Shown here one piece after another: positions 19,124 to 27,768 of a stretch of DNA of 64,000 bases (positions are counted from its first letter, which is position 1; each line of letters begins with the position of its first letter). Made by a program: the position numbers and the translations under genes. Where the stretch lies: assembly GCF_947501665.1 (NCBI RefSeq), contig NZ_CANMWS010000006.1, positions 150,824 to 214,823 on the forward strand. Direction: 5' to 3'. The notes beneath the pieces were generated by a model that saw nothing but the letters and a program-made list of their open reading frames with translations, had not been told where the DNA came from and did not search any database. The DNA is from an uncultured Shewanella sp. (GTDB lineage Bacteria; Pseudomonadota; Gammaproteobacteria; Enterobacterales; Shewanellaceae).

Positions 19124-20533
19124 TTGAGTAATATCGACACAAAAGCGGCTTCTCAGCCAGCCTTTAGTAGCTTAACCTTAAAACCTGCTTTACTCGACAA
19201 CTTAGTCACTATGGGTTTTAAGTCCATGACACCTATCCAAGCACAAAGCTTACCTGCTATTTTAAATGGCGAAGATGTCATTGGTCAGGGGAAAACAGGC
19301 TCAGGTAAAACAGCCGCTTTTGGACTGGGTCTGCTCAATAAATTAGAGGTTAAACGTTTTTGCATTCAATCTGTTGTATTGTGTCCTACTCGAGAACTTG
19401 CTGATCAAGTTGCCAAAGAAATTCGTACTTTAGCTCGCGGCATTCATAACATTAAAGTATTAACCTTATGTGGCGGCGTACCAATGGGGCCACAAATAGG
19501 CTCACTGGAACATGGAGCTCATATTATTGTCGGAACGCCGGGCCGCATTGTCGATCATTTAGAACGTGGCCGTTTAGATTTAGAGAATGTCACCACTCTC
19601 ATTTTAGATGAAGCCGATAGAATGCTAGAAATGGGGTTTCAGCCTTCTCTTGATGCCATCATGGAACACATGCCAATTGAGCGTCAAACCCTGCTCTTTA
19701 GTGCCACCTTTCCTAAACAAATTCAAGCAATTGCAGAACAAATCATGTTCAAACCTATTGTTTGTAAAGTGGAGTCCAATCATGATGGCGCCACGATTGA
19801 GCAACACTTTTATGAACTCCATAATCATAATGCTCGTTTAAAAGCCGTGAAATTACTCTTACTTGAACACAAACCTGAAAGCGCCGTTATTTTTTGTAAC
19901 ACCAAACGTGATACCAAAGATGTTGCCGCTAATTTAATTAATGATGGTTTTAGCGTCGTTGCCCTACATGGCGATTTAGAACAGAGAGACAGAGATCAAG
20001 CCTTGTTGCGTTTTGCCAATAAAAGTATCTCGGTCATGGTGGCAACCGATGTTGCAGCCCGTGGGCTTGATATTGAAGCCTTAGATGCCGTCATTAATTA
20101 CCATTTAGCCTTTGATACTGAAGTGCACATTCATCGTATTGGCCGCACGGGACGGGCCGGTAGCAAAGGGGCTGCCTATAGCTTTTATAATCAGGATGAC
20201 GGCTATAAAGTTGCTTTACTTGAAGATTACCTCGGCAGAGATATTGTTAGCGAAGCGCTGCCAAGTGATAGTTTACTGGATACTTTTCCCGCTCAACCTA
20301 TGATGACCACCTTGCAAATTGATGGTGGTAAGAAGCAAAAATTGCGTCCTGGGGATATCTTAGGTGCATTAACCGGTGAAAATGGCATAGAAGGCAATGA
20401 AGTCGGAAAAATTAAAATTACCGATCACCGATCTTACGTGGCCGTTAACCGTAAGGTCGTTAAAAAGGCCTTAAATAAAATCGTTAACGGTAAACTAAAA
20501 GGCCGCACTTACCGTGCTTGGGAGATGCGTTAA
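19124..20533 (+). CDS. dbpA: ATP-dependent RNA helicase DbpA
   Basis: DbpA is a DEAD-box helicase that in E. coli is targeted to hairpin 92 of 23S rRNA and assists 50S subunit assembly. The 469 residues contain the Q motif (MTPIQAQSLPA), GKTGSGKTAAF, PTRELADQ, TPGRIVDH, DEAD (as [12 protein letters not shown]), SAT, and the C-terminal [10 protein letters not shown]. The C-terminal RNA-binding domain (about 395-469, RPGDILGALTGENGIEGNEVGKIKITDHRSYVAV) is the family hallmark and separates it from other helicases. The start is TTG with TAGGA upstream. It converges on rhlE through a shared terminator. Confidence 0.96.
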   Translation: MSNIDTKAASQPAFSSLTLKPALLDNLVTMGFKSMTPIQAQSLPAILNGEDVIGQGKTGSGKTAAFGLGLLNKLEVKRFCIQSVVLCPTRELADQVAKEIRTLARGIHNIKVLTLCGGVPMGPQIGSLEHGAHIIVGTPGRIVDHLERGRLDLENVTTLILDEADRMLEMGFQPSLDAIMEHMPIERQTLLFSATFPKQIQAIAEQIMFKPIVCKVESNHDGATIEQHFYELHNHNARLKAVKLLLLEHKPESAVIFCNTKRDTKDVAANLINDGFSVVALHGDLEQRDRDQALLRFANKSISVMVATDVAARGLDIEALDAVINYHLAFDTEVHIHRIGRTGRAGSKGAAYSFYNQDDGYKVALLEDYLGRDIVSEALPSDSLLDTFPAQPMMTTLQIDGGKKQKLRPGDILGALTGENGIEGNEVGKIKITDHRSYVAVNRKVVKKALNKIVNGKLKGRTYRAWEMR

Positions 20534-20548
20534 CCCGTCTCTAAGCAA

Positions 20549-20578
20549 TAAAAAAGCAGGTCAATACCTGCTTTTTTT
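20549..20578. terminator. Bidirectional terminator between dbpA and rhlE
   Basis: The arms AAAAAAGCAGG and CCTGCTTTTTT with a 6-nt loop form a symmetrical hairpin with A and T runs between the two converging helicase genes. Confidence 0.9.
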
Positions 20579-20604
20579 GCTGCACCTTTTTTCAAGATAA
20601 TAAA

Positions 20605-21969
20605 TTAACGGTGGTTAATACCCTTGCTAACTTTAGGTTTGTGACTATTACTGCTCCGTCCGCCACTTCGCTGACCGTCTTTATGTTCCGCTTTTGCGCC
20701 TTGCTTGTTCCCACTACTTCGTGGTGAGCCATTACTGGGTTTTTGGCTAGAAGAATGACGAGCACGTGATTGCCTCGTTTTATTCTGGCTTCTTCTACCT
20801 TGCTGCGTTTTCTTTAACTGTGTTTCAGGTAAGCTATGCGCTGGCACATACCCTTCAATCTCTTTACGGGGTAGATGTTGCTGAATAAGACGTTCAATAT
20901 CTCTTAACTGCTTAATTTCTTCATCACTGACTAATGAAACTGCTTGCCCATTAGCACCTGCACGGCCAGTACGGCCTATGCGATGAACATAATCCTCTGG
21001 TACATTAGGCAAGTCAAAATTCACCACTTGAGGCAGTTGATCAATATCTAATCCTCTCGCTGCAATATCCGTTGCGACTAATACTCGCACATCGCCACTT
21101 TTAAAATCGGCTAACGCTTTAGTGCGAGCATTTTGGCTTTTATTACCATGAATCGCAGCGGCGGTGATCCCTTTGGCTTCTAAATTTTTAGCCAATCGAT
21201 TCGCCCCATGTTTAGTACGACTAAACACTAACACTTGCTGCCAATCATCTTGTTTAATTAACTTAACTAAAACCGCTGCTTTTTGACCTTTATCAACGGG
21301 ACATATCCATTGCTTCACGGTATTTGCTGTCGCATTGCGAGGCGTCACAGATATTTCAACAGGATTATTGACCAAGCCTTTAGCTAACCTTCTGATATCA
21401 TCACTAAAAGTTGCTGAAAACATTAAATTTTGACGTTGCTTAGGTAACAGCGCCAATACCTTTTTAATATCGTGAATAAAGCCCATATCTAACATTCTAT
21501 CGGCTTCATCTAAAACAAGTACCTCTAATTGATCAAAGTGCATTGCTTTTTGGTTATATAAATCCAGTAACCGTCCTGGCGTCGCCACTAAAATATCCAC
21601 CCCTTTGGCTAATTTAGTGATTTGCGGCGTGATCCCCACACCTCCAAAAACAATGGCACTCTTTATTGGTAAATGCTTACCGTAAGTCTCTACACTTTCA
21701 CCCACTTGTGCTGCTAGCTCGCGTGTCGGGGTTAAGACCAATGCTCTTACTTGCTTAGCTCCCGCACGCCGCCCTTGACTTAACCTCTCTAATAAGGGCA
21801 ACGTAAAACCAGCGGTTTTGCCTGTGCCTGTTTGGGCCGCAGCCATCACATCTTTGCCTTCAAGTACAGCAGGTATTGCTTGGGCTTGAATCGCTGAAGG
21901 GGTTTCATAACCTTTTTGGGTTACCGCTTTTAAAATAGCAGCAGATAAACCTAGGGAGGTAAAGCTCAT
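20605..21969 (-). CDS. rhlE: ATP-dependent RNA helicase RhlE
   Basis: RhlE is a DEAD-box helicase linked to ribosome assembly and RNA turnover. The 454-residue protein opens with [15 protein letters not shown]. It shows Q motif [58 protein letters not shown] and [10 protein letters not shown]. The RhlE subfamily block [14 protein letters not shown] appears near residue 365. The C-terminal 60-70 residues are a basic, Ser/Gly/Arg/Gln-rich disordered tail ([14 protein letters not shown] region), common in this subfamily and used for RNA contact. A roughly 530-bp noncoding stretch lies upstream. Confidence 0.95.
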   Translation of the reverse strand: MSFTSLGLSAAILKAVTQKGYETPSAIQAQAIPAVLEGKDVMAAAQTGTGKTAGFTLPLLERLSQGRRAGAKQVRALVLTPTRELAAQVGESVETYGKHLPIKSAIVFGGVGITPQITKLAKGVDILVATPGRLLDLYNQKAMHFDQLEVLVLDEADRMLDMGFIHDIKKVLALLPKQRQNLMFSATFSDDIRRLAKGLVNNPVEISVTPRNATANTVKQWICPVDKGQKAAVLVKLIKQDDWQQVLVFSRTKHGANRLAKNLEAKGITAAAIHGNKSQNARTKALADFKSGDVRVLVATDIAARGLDIDQLPQVVNFDLPNVPEDYVHRIGRTGRAGANGQAVSLVSDEEIKQLRDIERLIQQHLPRKEIEGYVPAHSLPETQLKKTQQGRRSQNKTRQSRARHSSSQKPSNGSPRSSGNKQGAKAEHKDGQRSGGRSSNSHKPKVSKGINHR

Positions 21970-22501
21970 AGAATGGTCTCTTTTCGGCTGTTCATCACAT
22001 CTTCACATCGAATAAAACAGCAATGTTCAAGGGGCCTGCTGATGCGGGCGGCCGTGCAGCTTACAGTATTCCCTCAAAAAGCGCTAATTATTACGATTTG
22101 GTGAATTTTCAGTAATTCGCCTATCAGTGTGACTCGCATCGAGTTTGTCACGAGTTCAGAAGAATGAATTAACTTTATTTATTGTTATACAAGGAAAAAA
22201 TAATGAACACTCTGTTACTTCAATTTTTATCTTCATACTCGATTAATATTGTTTAATTTTCATCCATCAAAAAGATGTTGTTTTATTTCTGTACGTGATA
22301 ACCTCGCGCTCCTGAAATTGAGATAACTCACTATCTTTAATCTTAGATATGGGTATTGACGGACGTTATTCGTTCGCCATCATATGAGGTAAGTTCCAAA
22401 AAATCGCCCTATTCTTAATCAGGATACTTAACTAGCGTACTCGACCAGATTAACAATAAAATCGTTGCCAAGCAGAATTTATCAATAATGAGTATAACCA
22501 A
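21970..22501. other. Noncoding region upstream of rhlE
   Basis: No coding frame was recognised in this 530-bp gap. The part next to rhlE includes a GC-rich stretch (about 22030-22060, containing GGGCGGCCGTGCAGC) in otherwise AT-rich DNA and may be part of a long structured 5' leader, as is common for cold-inducible helicase genes. That regulatory role is inference. Confidence 0.4.
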
Positions 22502-22703
22502 ATGAAGCAAGCTATTGTCGGTTATCATCAAGATGAAGAGAGATTGGGTCGCTGAACTTGAATGCGGACATTGTCAGCATGTCAGACACAATCCACCTTG
22601 GGTCAACCGCCCATGGGTTATTTCGGTTCAAGGACGCACACAAATGTTAGGGTATCAATTAAATTGTAAGAAATGTGATATCGACGCGGCTAAAGAGTTA
22701 TAA
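22502..22703 (+). pseudogene. DUF3565 small protein gene, frameshifted
   Basis: The 3' part, read from about 22542, gives RDWVAELECGHCQHVRHNPPW and ends with LNCKKCDIDAAKEL. It carries the CGH and CKKC pairs of the DUF3565 family of small putative metal-binding proteins. The family's usual N-terminus, MKQAIVGYHQDE, is present at ATG 22502 but in a different frame, and that frame stops at RLGR. The break falls in the GA-rich string at 22535-22543 and needs one extra base removed or two added. Either the gene is broken or the assembly has an error. A TTG start at 22515 would give a 62-residue product lacking the conserved N-terminus. Confidence 0.75.
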
Positions 22704-23005
22704 TACTCCATATTCAATGCAGAGTGTCGAGTATCGCGACCAGTTAACGTCGCTCAATAATGAGATTGAAAAATAATGTCGCTTTCTGTGGCTCTGAGCA
22801 ACCTCTAACGTATTTTTATCGACATATTTTTAGGATCTGTAGTTTGATTCTGTGCTGTAGGCCTCTTTGTTAAAAAAGGGCACTAAAAAAACAGGCAACA
22901 CCTTCTAAGCCGTGATGAAAACACATTTATCTCGAGCATAATTTAACCACGAAAGATCAACAGATCCTAGTGAAGTAATCAGTTTATTTGTAGGAAAGAT
23001 GTAAC
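22704..23005. other. Intergenic region, nothing recognised
   Basis: About 300 bp between the DUF3565 remnant and the DUF3622 gene. It presumably contains the promoter of the latter, whose ATG is preceded by AGGAAAGATG. No RNA gene, repeat or coding frame was identified. Confidence 0.5.
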
Positions 23006-23362
23006 ATGACACAAAATAAAAAGTTTGATTTTCGCCTTATTCAAGAGAATAACACTTGGACTGCACAGATCACTCGACGCATGACCGCTAGAAAAACCCT
23101 TGTATCGAAAAAGAAGCAAGGCTTTGAAAGCGAAGCAGAAGCACAAGCTTGGGCAGAAACACAATTACAAGCCTATTTAGAAAACCTAGTGAAACGTAAT
23201 GACCGCCGCGCTAAGCAACGTGAAGAACGTACACTCGCACAAGAAGAAAAAGACTTAGCGGCGGCCCAGTGGCGTGAATCAAAAGATGCCAGTGACTTCG
23301 GAGAAGACCATAACGCTTTTGATGAAGATAATGATGATTACGGCTCTGACGCTGAAAAATAA
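23006..23362 (+). CDS. DUF3622 family protein
   Basis: This is a soluble 118-residue protein. Its N-terminal half (KFDFRLIQENNTWTAQITRRMTARKTLVSKKKQGFESEAEAQAWAETQL) fits the DUF3622 family of marine gammaproteobacteria as I recall it. This part reads as a small beta-sheet followed by a helix. The C-terminal half is a charged helix (NDRRAKQREERTLAQEEKD) ending in an Asp/Glu-rich acidic tail. No catalytic motif is visible and the role is unknown. AGGAAAG lies upstream of the ATG, and a hairpin terminator follows, so it is probably monocistronic. Confidence 0.8.
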   Translation: MTQNKKFDFRLIQENNTWTAQITRRMTARKTLVSKKKQGFESEAEAQAWAETQLQAYLENLVKRNDRRAKQREERTLAQEEKDLAAAQWRESKDASDFGEDHNAFDEDNDDYGSDAEK

Positions 23363-23393
23363 ATAAAAGAGCCTTCTCTTAAGACGATTCAAC

Positions 23394-23430
23394 ATAGCCC
23401 AAATATGATTTTTCATCATTTGGGCTATTT
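23394..23430 (+). terminator. Terminator after the DUF3622 gene
   Basis: The arms ATAGCCCAAAT and ATTTGGGCTAT enclose a short TGATTTTTCATC-type inner region and are followed by TTT. The hairpin is long and well matched. Confidence 0.75.
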
Positions 23431-23594
23431 ACTGCATAAAACCAATTCAAAACCCCTACCAAAACAGCTCATTAAAATTCATTACATTTAAAATACAATT
23501 AGCTCATAAGTCAGCTTTATTTCCTCACCTTTATTCATTTCTATTGATAAAGAATATAGCAGTAATGTAAAGGTTGCTTACTCACTCGACAACA

Positions 23595-23669
23595 CTGAGA
23601 GAAAACCTTTATCGTGCCCTCAAAATTAACTTTATTTAATAAAGTTAACATGCCGGTTCTCACTCTCAG
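23595..23669 (+). promoter_or_regulatory. Structured 5' leader of the YD-repeat protein gene
   Basis: Just upstream of the ATG at 23689, CTGAGAG (23595-23601) can pair with CTCTCAG (23663-23669), extended by AAAACC/GGTT. Inside lies a perfect 9-bp hairpin, TTAACTTTA / TAAAGTTAA (23626-23648). The nested stems could act at RNA level or be an upstream terminator/attenuator. No known riboswitch class is recognised. Confidence 0.4.
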
Positions 23670-23688
23670 GTTATAAGGTCCTACTCCT

Positions 23689-25089
23689 ATGAACTCTCCC
23701 TTTTCACTGTTAATGTTAAGCCTTATGCTTCCAGTTACTGGTATGGCTGCAGGATTTGGAGCCGGAGCAGGAATTGGACTCGGTGCTGGCGCAGGGATTG
23801 GGATCGGTTTAGGAGCAGGGGTTGGAGTTGGAATAGGCACAGTATCCGCTTGTGCTTCAGTTGCAGGAGCGGGTTCTGGAGCAATATCTGGTGCCATAGC
23901 CGGTGCATTAGCTGCAGCAGGAGCTTTTGCCCCAATACAAGATCCAATCAGTCGAGCCAGTGCGGGGGATTTTGCTGCCAATATGAGCGCAGCATTTGAC
24001 GGCAGTATTGATTATTCAGCCGATATTTCCATTTCAACATCTATTCTACCTTCAATTTCCATTTGCACTTCAACCGCATCGGCCTACTCTGTGGCCACCT
24101 CTGCCGCCTCAACTTCAGCCATCGTGACTGCCAGTGCTTTAGCTATTCACAGACCGGGCCAAAAAGCGGATGGTAACATCGATAGTGTTTATCAATTTAA
24201 TTATGATAATCAGGGTAATATCATTCAAGCCAGCGCTGATTATGACTCTCATGGAGAAGCTGATGCAATTACAACTTATACCTACAATAATAACAATCAA
24301 CGACTCAGTGAAAGTCGAGATATCAATGCTTGCGGCGCTCAAGAAGCCTTATATCGCTATACTTATAATGATAATGGATTATTAATAACAGCCAGTTTAG
24401 ACAATGATGCAGATGGTATTGATGACATCACCTATCAATATGGCTATGATAAAAAAGATAATTTAATATCCTTAACACAATTTACGGGTGCAAGTAATAC
24501 CCCTGAAAACAGTTACAGCTATACCTATGATGACAAAGGCAACCGACTGAGTGCTAGCTTAATAAAAAGCAGTAATAGCGATATTTCAAGTGTCGAAACT
24601 TATACCTATGATCAAAATAATAACTTACTCAGCGCATCATTAGATAATGACAATGATGGCACCAATGAACGTATTTATCGTTATCGTTATAACGAAAATA
24701 ATCAAAGAATTAGCAGCAGTATTGAAAAAATACAAGCGAATAAACTGAATACGACAATCAATGCCACTTATTCATTTGTATATGATGTCAATAATAAACT
24801 TATTAGTGCTAACCTCACCACCAGCGTAAGCTCAAGCAATAATCAGAACAGAGTCAATACACCTAGCCAAATTTGGGCTTTTGAATATGATAGCAATAAC
24901 AATTTACTCTCTGCCAGCCTAAAAAGTACAGTCGCGAATAATACTCTGACGCTATACACTTTTACCTATGATAATAATAACAACCCACTCAGCTTAACAA
25001 TAAGCCAAGGCACTAAAATTATTAGCCTTTATCAATATACTTACAATGCAAACAATCAGCTGTTCACGGCCAGTGTTGATTATCAATGA
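23689..25089 (+). CDS. Secreted Gly/Ala-rich protein with YD-like repeats
   Basis: I cannot name this 466-residue protein. A signal peptide (MNSPFSLLMLSLMLPVTGMAA) leads into a glycine-zipper-like low-complexity region of about 60 residues (alternating GAGAGIGLG), then an Ala/Ser/Thr-rich segment. From about residue 170 to the end there are some eleven repeats spaced about 25-29 residues, with consensus YxYDxNNNLLSASLDNDxDG. They resemble RHS/YD repeats, and several end in a DNDNDG loop like calcium-binding thrombospondin type 3 loops. No RHS core, toxin tip or transport domain follows. A surface or matrix role is an inference. Spacing to neighbours suggests its own transcription unit. Confidence 0.75.
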   Translation: MNSPFSLLMLSLMLPVTGMAAGFGAGAGIGLGAGAGIGIGLGAGVGVGIGTVSACASVAGAGSGAISGAIAGALAAAGAFAPIQDPISRASAGDFAANMSAAFDGSIDYSADISISTSILPSISICTSTASAYSVATSAASTSAIVTASALAIHRPGQKADGNIDSVYQFNYDNQGNIIQASADYDSHGEADAITTYTYNNNNQRLSESRDINACGAQEALYRYTYNDNGLLITASLDNDADGIDDITYQYGYDKKDNLISLTQFTGASNTPENSYSYTYDDKGNRLSASLIKSSNSDISSVETYTYDQNNNLLSASLDNDNDGTNERIYRYRYNENNQRISSSIEKIQANKLNTTINATYSFVYDVNNKLISANLTTSVSSSNNQNRVNTPSQIWAFEYDSNNNLLSASLKSTVANNTLTLYTFTYDNNNNPLSLTISQGTKIISLYQYTYNANNQLFTASVDYQ

Positions 25090-25133
25090 TCAATCGGCTC
25101 AAGGTTTTGAGTCATGCTCAATGGCTAATATCG

Positions 25134-26021
25134 CTAAATCTTAACTTCTTGCTTTAAAAATGCAATAAATGAGTTAACACGATTCGATAGTTCTCTATTT
25201 CTGTAATAAACAATATTAATAGGTTGCTCGACTTTGACGGTGATAGCTGTAAACAATTGCACCAACCGCCCAGCCTGCAAATCTTTGCGTGTCATAAAAT
25301 CGGATAAACACACGATACCTACTCCACTTAACGCCAGTTGTCTGAGTGTTTCACCGCTATCTGATGTGATATTGGCTTGAATATGCAATAATTGATTTGA
25401 CGCATCATAAACAGGCCAATCATTTAATTTCTCTAAAGCACTAAAGCCCAATAATTGATGACGCGCTAAATCATCAATACTTTGTGGTGTTCCGTATTGC
25501 TTTAAATAATCGGGACTCGCCATAATACGAATAGGGCTTAACCCTAACGGCGTGGCATTTAAGCTCGAATCTTTTAACTCGCCAATACGCACAGCAACAT
25601 CGGTACGTTGCTCTAATAGATCAATTAAATTGTCATTATTCACTAACTCAATTTCAACCTGAGGATAGGCATGACTGTATTTACCAATTAACGGGGCAAT
25701 CACATGCAACATAAAAGGGCTCGCAGCATCAATGCGCAATTTCCCCGAGGGGATCCCCTTTCGCTGTACCAGCATCTCTTCAGCGGCTTCAAGATCGTAT
25801 AAAATATCACGCACTCTCGATAAATATTTTTCCCCTTCTAACGTGAGCTCCAATCGCCTTGTATTGCGCCTAAATAGAGCTGTATTTAGCTTTTTTTCTA
25901 ATCGTGACAGTGCACGACTCGCCGCAGACACTGTGATATTTAAGTGTTCAGAGGCCTGACTAATGGTGCCTGTATCCACAATACTCATGAAAGTATAGAG
26001 TTCGCTTATTGTGACTTTCAT
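25134..26021 (-). CDS. yafC: LysR-type regulator, YafC-like
   Basis: This is a LysR-family transcription regulator of about 295 residues. The N-terminal winged helix (about 1-60) includes TFMSIVDTGTISQASEHLNITVSAASRALSRLEKKL; the effector-binding domain covers about 88-295 (LRIDAASPFMLHVIAPLI...). It lies divergently next to dkgB, the same arrangement as yafC-dkgB in E. coli, so it probably controls dkgB-mdaB. ATG 26021 (MKVTISEL) is preferred, with AGGGG 6 nt upstream; a GTG at 26036 is an alternative. The inducer is unknown. Confidence 0.88.
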   Translation of the reverse strand: MKVTISELYTFMSIVDTGTISQASEHLNITVSAASRALSRLEKKLNTALFRRNTRRLELTLEGEKYLSRVRDILYDLEAAEEMLVQRKGIPSGKLRIDAASPFMLHVIAPLIGKYSHAYPQVEIELVNNDNLIDLLEQRTDVAVRIGELKDSSLNATPLGLSPIRIMASPDYLKQYGTPQSIDDLARHQLLGFSALEKLNDWPVYDASNQLLHIQANITSDSGETLRQLALSGVGIVCLSDFMTRKDLQAGRLVQLFTAITVKVEQPINIVYYRNRELSNRVNSFIAFLKQEVKI

Positions 26022-26080
26022 TATTACCCCTTTCACTGCTTACCTTTCATTCTTATTTCTCAAACCATTATTGACTTTTA

Positions 26081-26097
26081 TTCAAATATATTTTGAA
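26081..26097. promoter_or_regulatory. Candidate LysR operator between yafC and dkgB
   Basis: TTCAAATATATTTTGAA is a perfect dyad (6-bp arms, 5-bp spacer) containing the T-N11-A core typical of LysR sites. It lies between the divergent regulator and dkgB. A TATAAT box for dkgB is at 26131-26136. Binding is inferred. Confidence 0.55.
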
Positions 26098-26186
26098 ATT
26101 TAGTGACTTTTTGTCAATCTTAGCTTTATTTATAATCCTGTCAAATCGGTAAGCACATTCAATATATAACGTACTGGAGCAGGAAA

Positions 26187-26993
26187 ATGCATCTTCCACC
26201 ATTTGGTTTAGGCACCTTTAGATTACAAGGCGACACCGTCATACAATCAGTCACACAGGCATTGGAGTTAGGTTATCGCGCTATTGATACGGCGCAAGCT
26301 TATGATAATGAAAAAGAGATTGGCATTGCGATAAAAAACAGCCATATTCCCGCAAACGATCTTCATTTAACCACGAAAATTTGGGTCGACAACTTATCCA
26401 GAGACAAACTCATACCAAGCTTAAAAAATAGCTTAAAGAACTTAAAAGTCGATGCCGTTGATTTAACGTTAATTCATTGGCCAGCGCCCCAAAATCCTAT
26501 TCAAATTGAAGAATATATGTCGGCATTACTTGAGGCAAAAAAAGCAGGCCTCACACGAAAAATTGGCGTCTCTAATTTTAATATCGATTTATTAAAACAA
26601 GCCATCGCTATTGTTGGCGCAGATAACATCGAAACCAATCAAATAGAGCTCAGCCCTTATTTGCAAAACCGCCAATTAGTCTCCTTTATGCAAAGCCAAG
26701 GCATTAACGTCACTTCTTACATGACTCTCGCGTATGGAAAAGTATTACAAGACTCGATTATTCAAGATATCGCGAAAAAGCGACAAGACACACCTGCGCA
26801 AGTCGCTTTAGCTTGGGCATTAGCAAAAGGCTATGGTGTGATCCCCTCTTCAACCAAAAAAGCAAACTTAGCCAGTAATTTAAAAGCGCAATACATACTT
26901 TTAAGCGCAGAAGAGATGTTACGCATTGATCAATTAGAAGCTAATAGTCGTGAAATTAACCCTGAAACCCTTGCGCCTCGTTGGGATCAATAA
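26187..26993 (+). CDS. dkgB: 2,5-diketo-D-gluconate reductase B, aldo-keto reductase
   Basis: DkgB is an NADPH-dependent aldo-keto reductase acting on 2,5-diketogluconate, methylglyoxal and other aldehydes. The 268-residue product (E. coli DkgB 267) shows [18 protein letters not shown] with the catalytic Asp and Tyr. The catalytic Lys lies in HLTTKIW, the catalytic His in LIHWPAP, and IGVSNFN and [15 protein letters not shown] contact the cofactor. AGGAAA precedes the ATG. mdaB follows after 17 bp, forming an aldehyde/quinone detoxification operon probably under the divergent LysR gene. Confidence 0.93.
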   Translation: MHLPPFGLGTFRLQGDTVIQSVTQALELGYRAIDTAQAYDNEKEIGIAIKNSHIPANDLHLTTKIWVDNLSRDKLIPSLKNSLKNLKVDAVDLTLIHWPAPQNPIQIEEYMSALLEAKKAGLTRKIGVSNFNIDLLKQAIAIVGADNIETNQIELSPYLQNRQLVSFMQSQGINVTSYMTLAYGKVLQDSIIQDIAKKRQDTPAQVALAWALAKGYGVIPSSTKKANLASNLKAQYILLSAEEMLRIDQLEANSREINPETLAPRWDQ

Positions 26994-27010
26994 GCTGTAA
27001 AAGGTGATTT

Positions 27011-27604
27011 ATGATGAAAAAAATACTCATTTTAAATGGGGGCAAAAATTTTGCCCATTCAAAAGGCGAGCTTAATCAGGTCCTCACCCATTTTGCAGAG
27101 CAGTATTTGCTCAGCTTAAAACATGAAGTCAACGTCACTCATATTGATCAAAGTTACGATATCGAGTCTGAAATAGATAAATGGCTATGGGCCGATATCA
27201 TTATTCAACAAACCCCCGCTTGGTGGATGGGCGTACCATGGACAGTCAAAAAATACATTGATAACGTATTCACCTTAGGCCATGGTCGACTCTATCAGAG
27301 TGATGGACGCTCACGCCATGATGCACAAAGCCAATACGGCTCAGGCGGCTTGCTACAAGGTAAACAATATATGTTGTCCGTCACTTGGAACGCACCAAAA
27401 GAAGCCTTTACCGACACAAATCAGTTTTTTGAAGGTGCAGGCGTTGATGGGGTGTATTTAGCAATGCATAAAGCACATCAATTTTTAGGCATGACGCCAC
27501 TTAGCACTTTCATGAGCAACGACGTAATTAAAAACCCTCAAATAGAGCACGATCTCACTCGTTATCAAGCGCATTTAAAACAATTATTTAATACTGATGA
27601 TTAA
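27011..27604 (+). CDS. mdaB: NADPH:quinone oxidoreductase MdaB
   Basis: MdaB is a flavodoxin-fold FAD enzyme that reduces quinones by two electrons and limits oxidative stress. The 197-residue protein matches E. coli MdaB (193) along its length: ILILNGGKNFAHSKGELN (phosphate/FAD loop), QQTPAWWMGVPWTVKKYIDNVFTLGHGRLYQSDGR, YGSGGLLQGKQYMLSVTWNAP, GVDGVYLAMHKAHQFLGM. It lies directly downstream of dkgB with a small gap and a ribosome site (AAGGTG), so it is in the same operon. Confidence 0.95.
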   Translation: MMKKILILNGGKNFAHSKGELNQVLTHFAEQYLLSLKHEVNVTHIDQSYDIESEIDKWLWADIIIQQTPAWWMGVPWTVKKYIDNVFTLGHGRLYQSDGRSRHDAQSQYGSGGLLQGKQYMLSVTWNAPKEAFTDTNQFFEGAGVDGVYLAMHKAHQFLGMTPLSTFMSNDVIKNPQIEHDLTRYQAHLKQLFNTDD

Positions 27605-27701
27605 GTTTTTTGCCGTTCAAAGGCACTCAGGATGTGTCATTAAAAACACAACAATGAATATTTAACAGCAATATTATTCAAAGCGAGCCTTTCCAGTTAA
27701 C

Positions 27702-27731
27702 CCACTCTTTATTTAATGACCAAAAGAGTGG
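27702..27731 (+). terminator. Possible terminator after mdaB
   Basis: A dyad with 9-bp arms, CCACTCTTT / AAAGAGTGG, and a 12-nt loop lies about 100 bp after mdaB. The T-run is poor, so a terminator role is tentative. Confidence 0.4.
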
Positions 27732-27768
27732 AACTAAGGGGTTGATTCGTTAACCTGAGTAAGATGAA

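Noticed and set aside
23541..23981. 146-residue minus-strand reading frame rich in Pro/Ala (IPIPTPTPAP)
   Set aside because: It is the complement of the Gly-rich tract of the YD-repeat gene; composition is explained by that gene.
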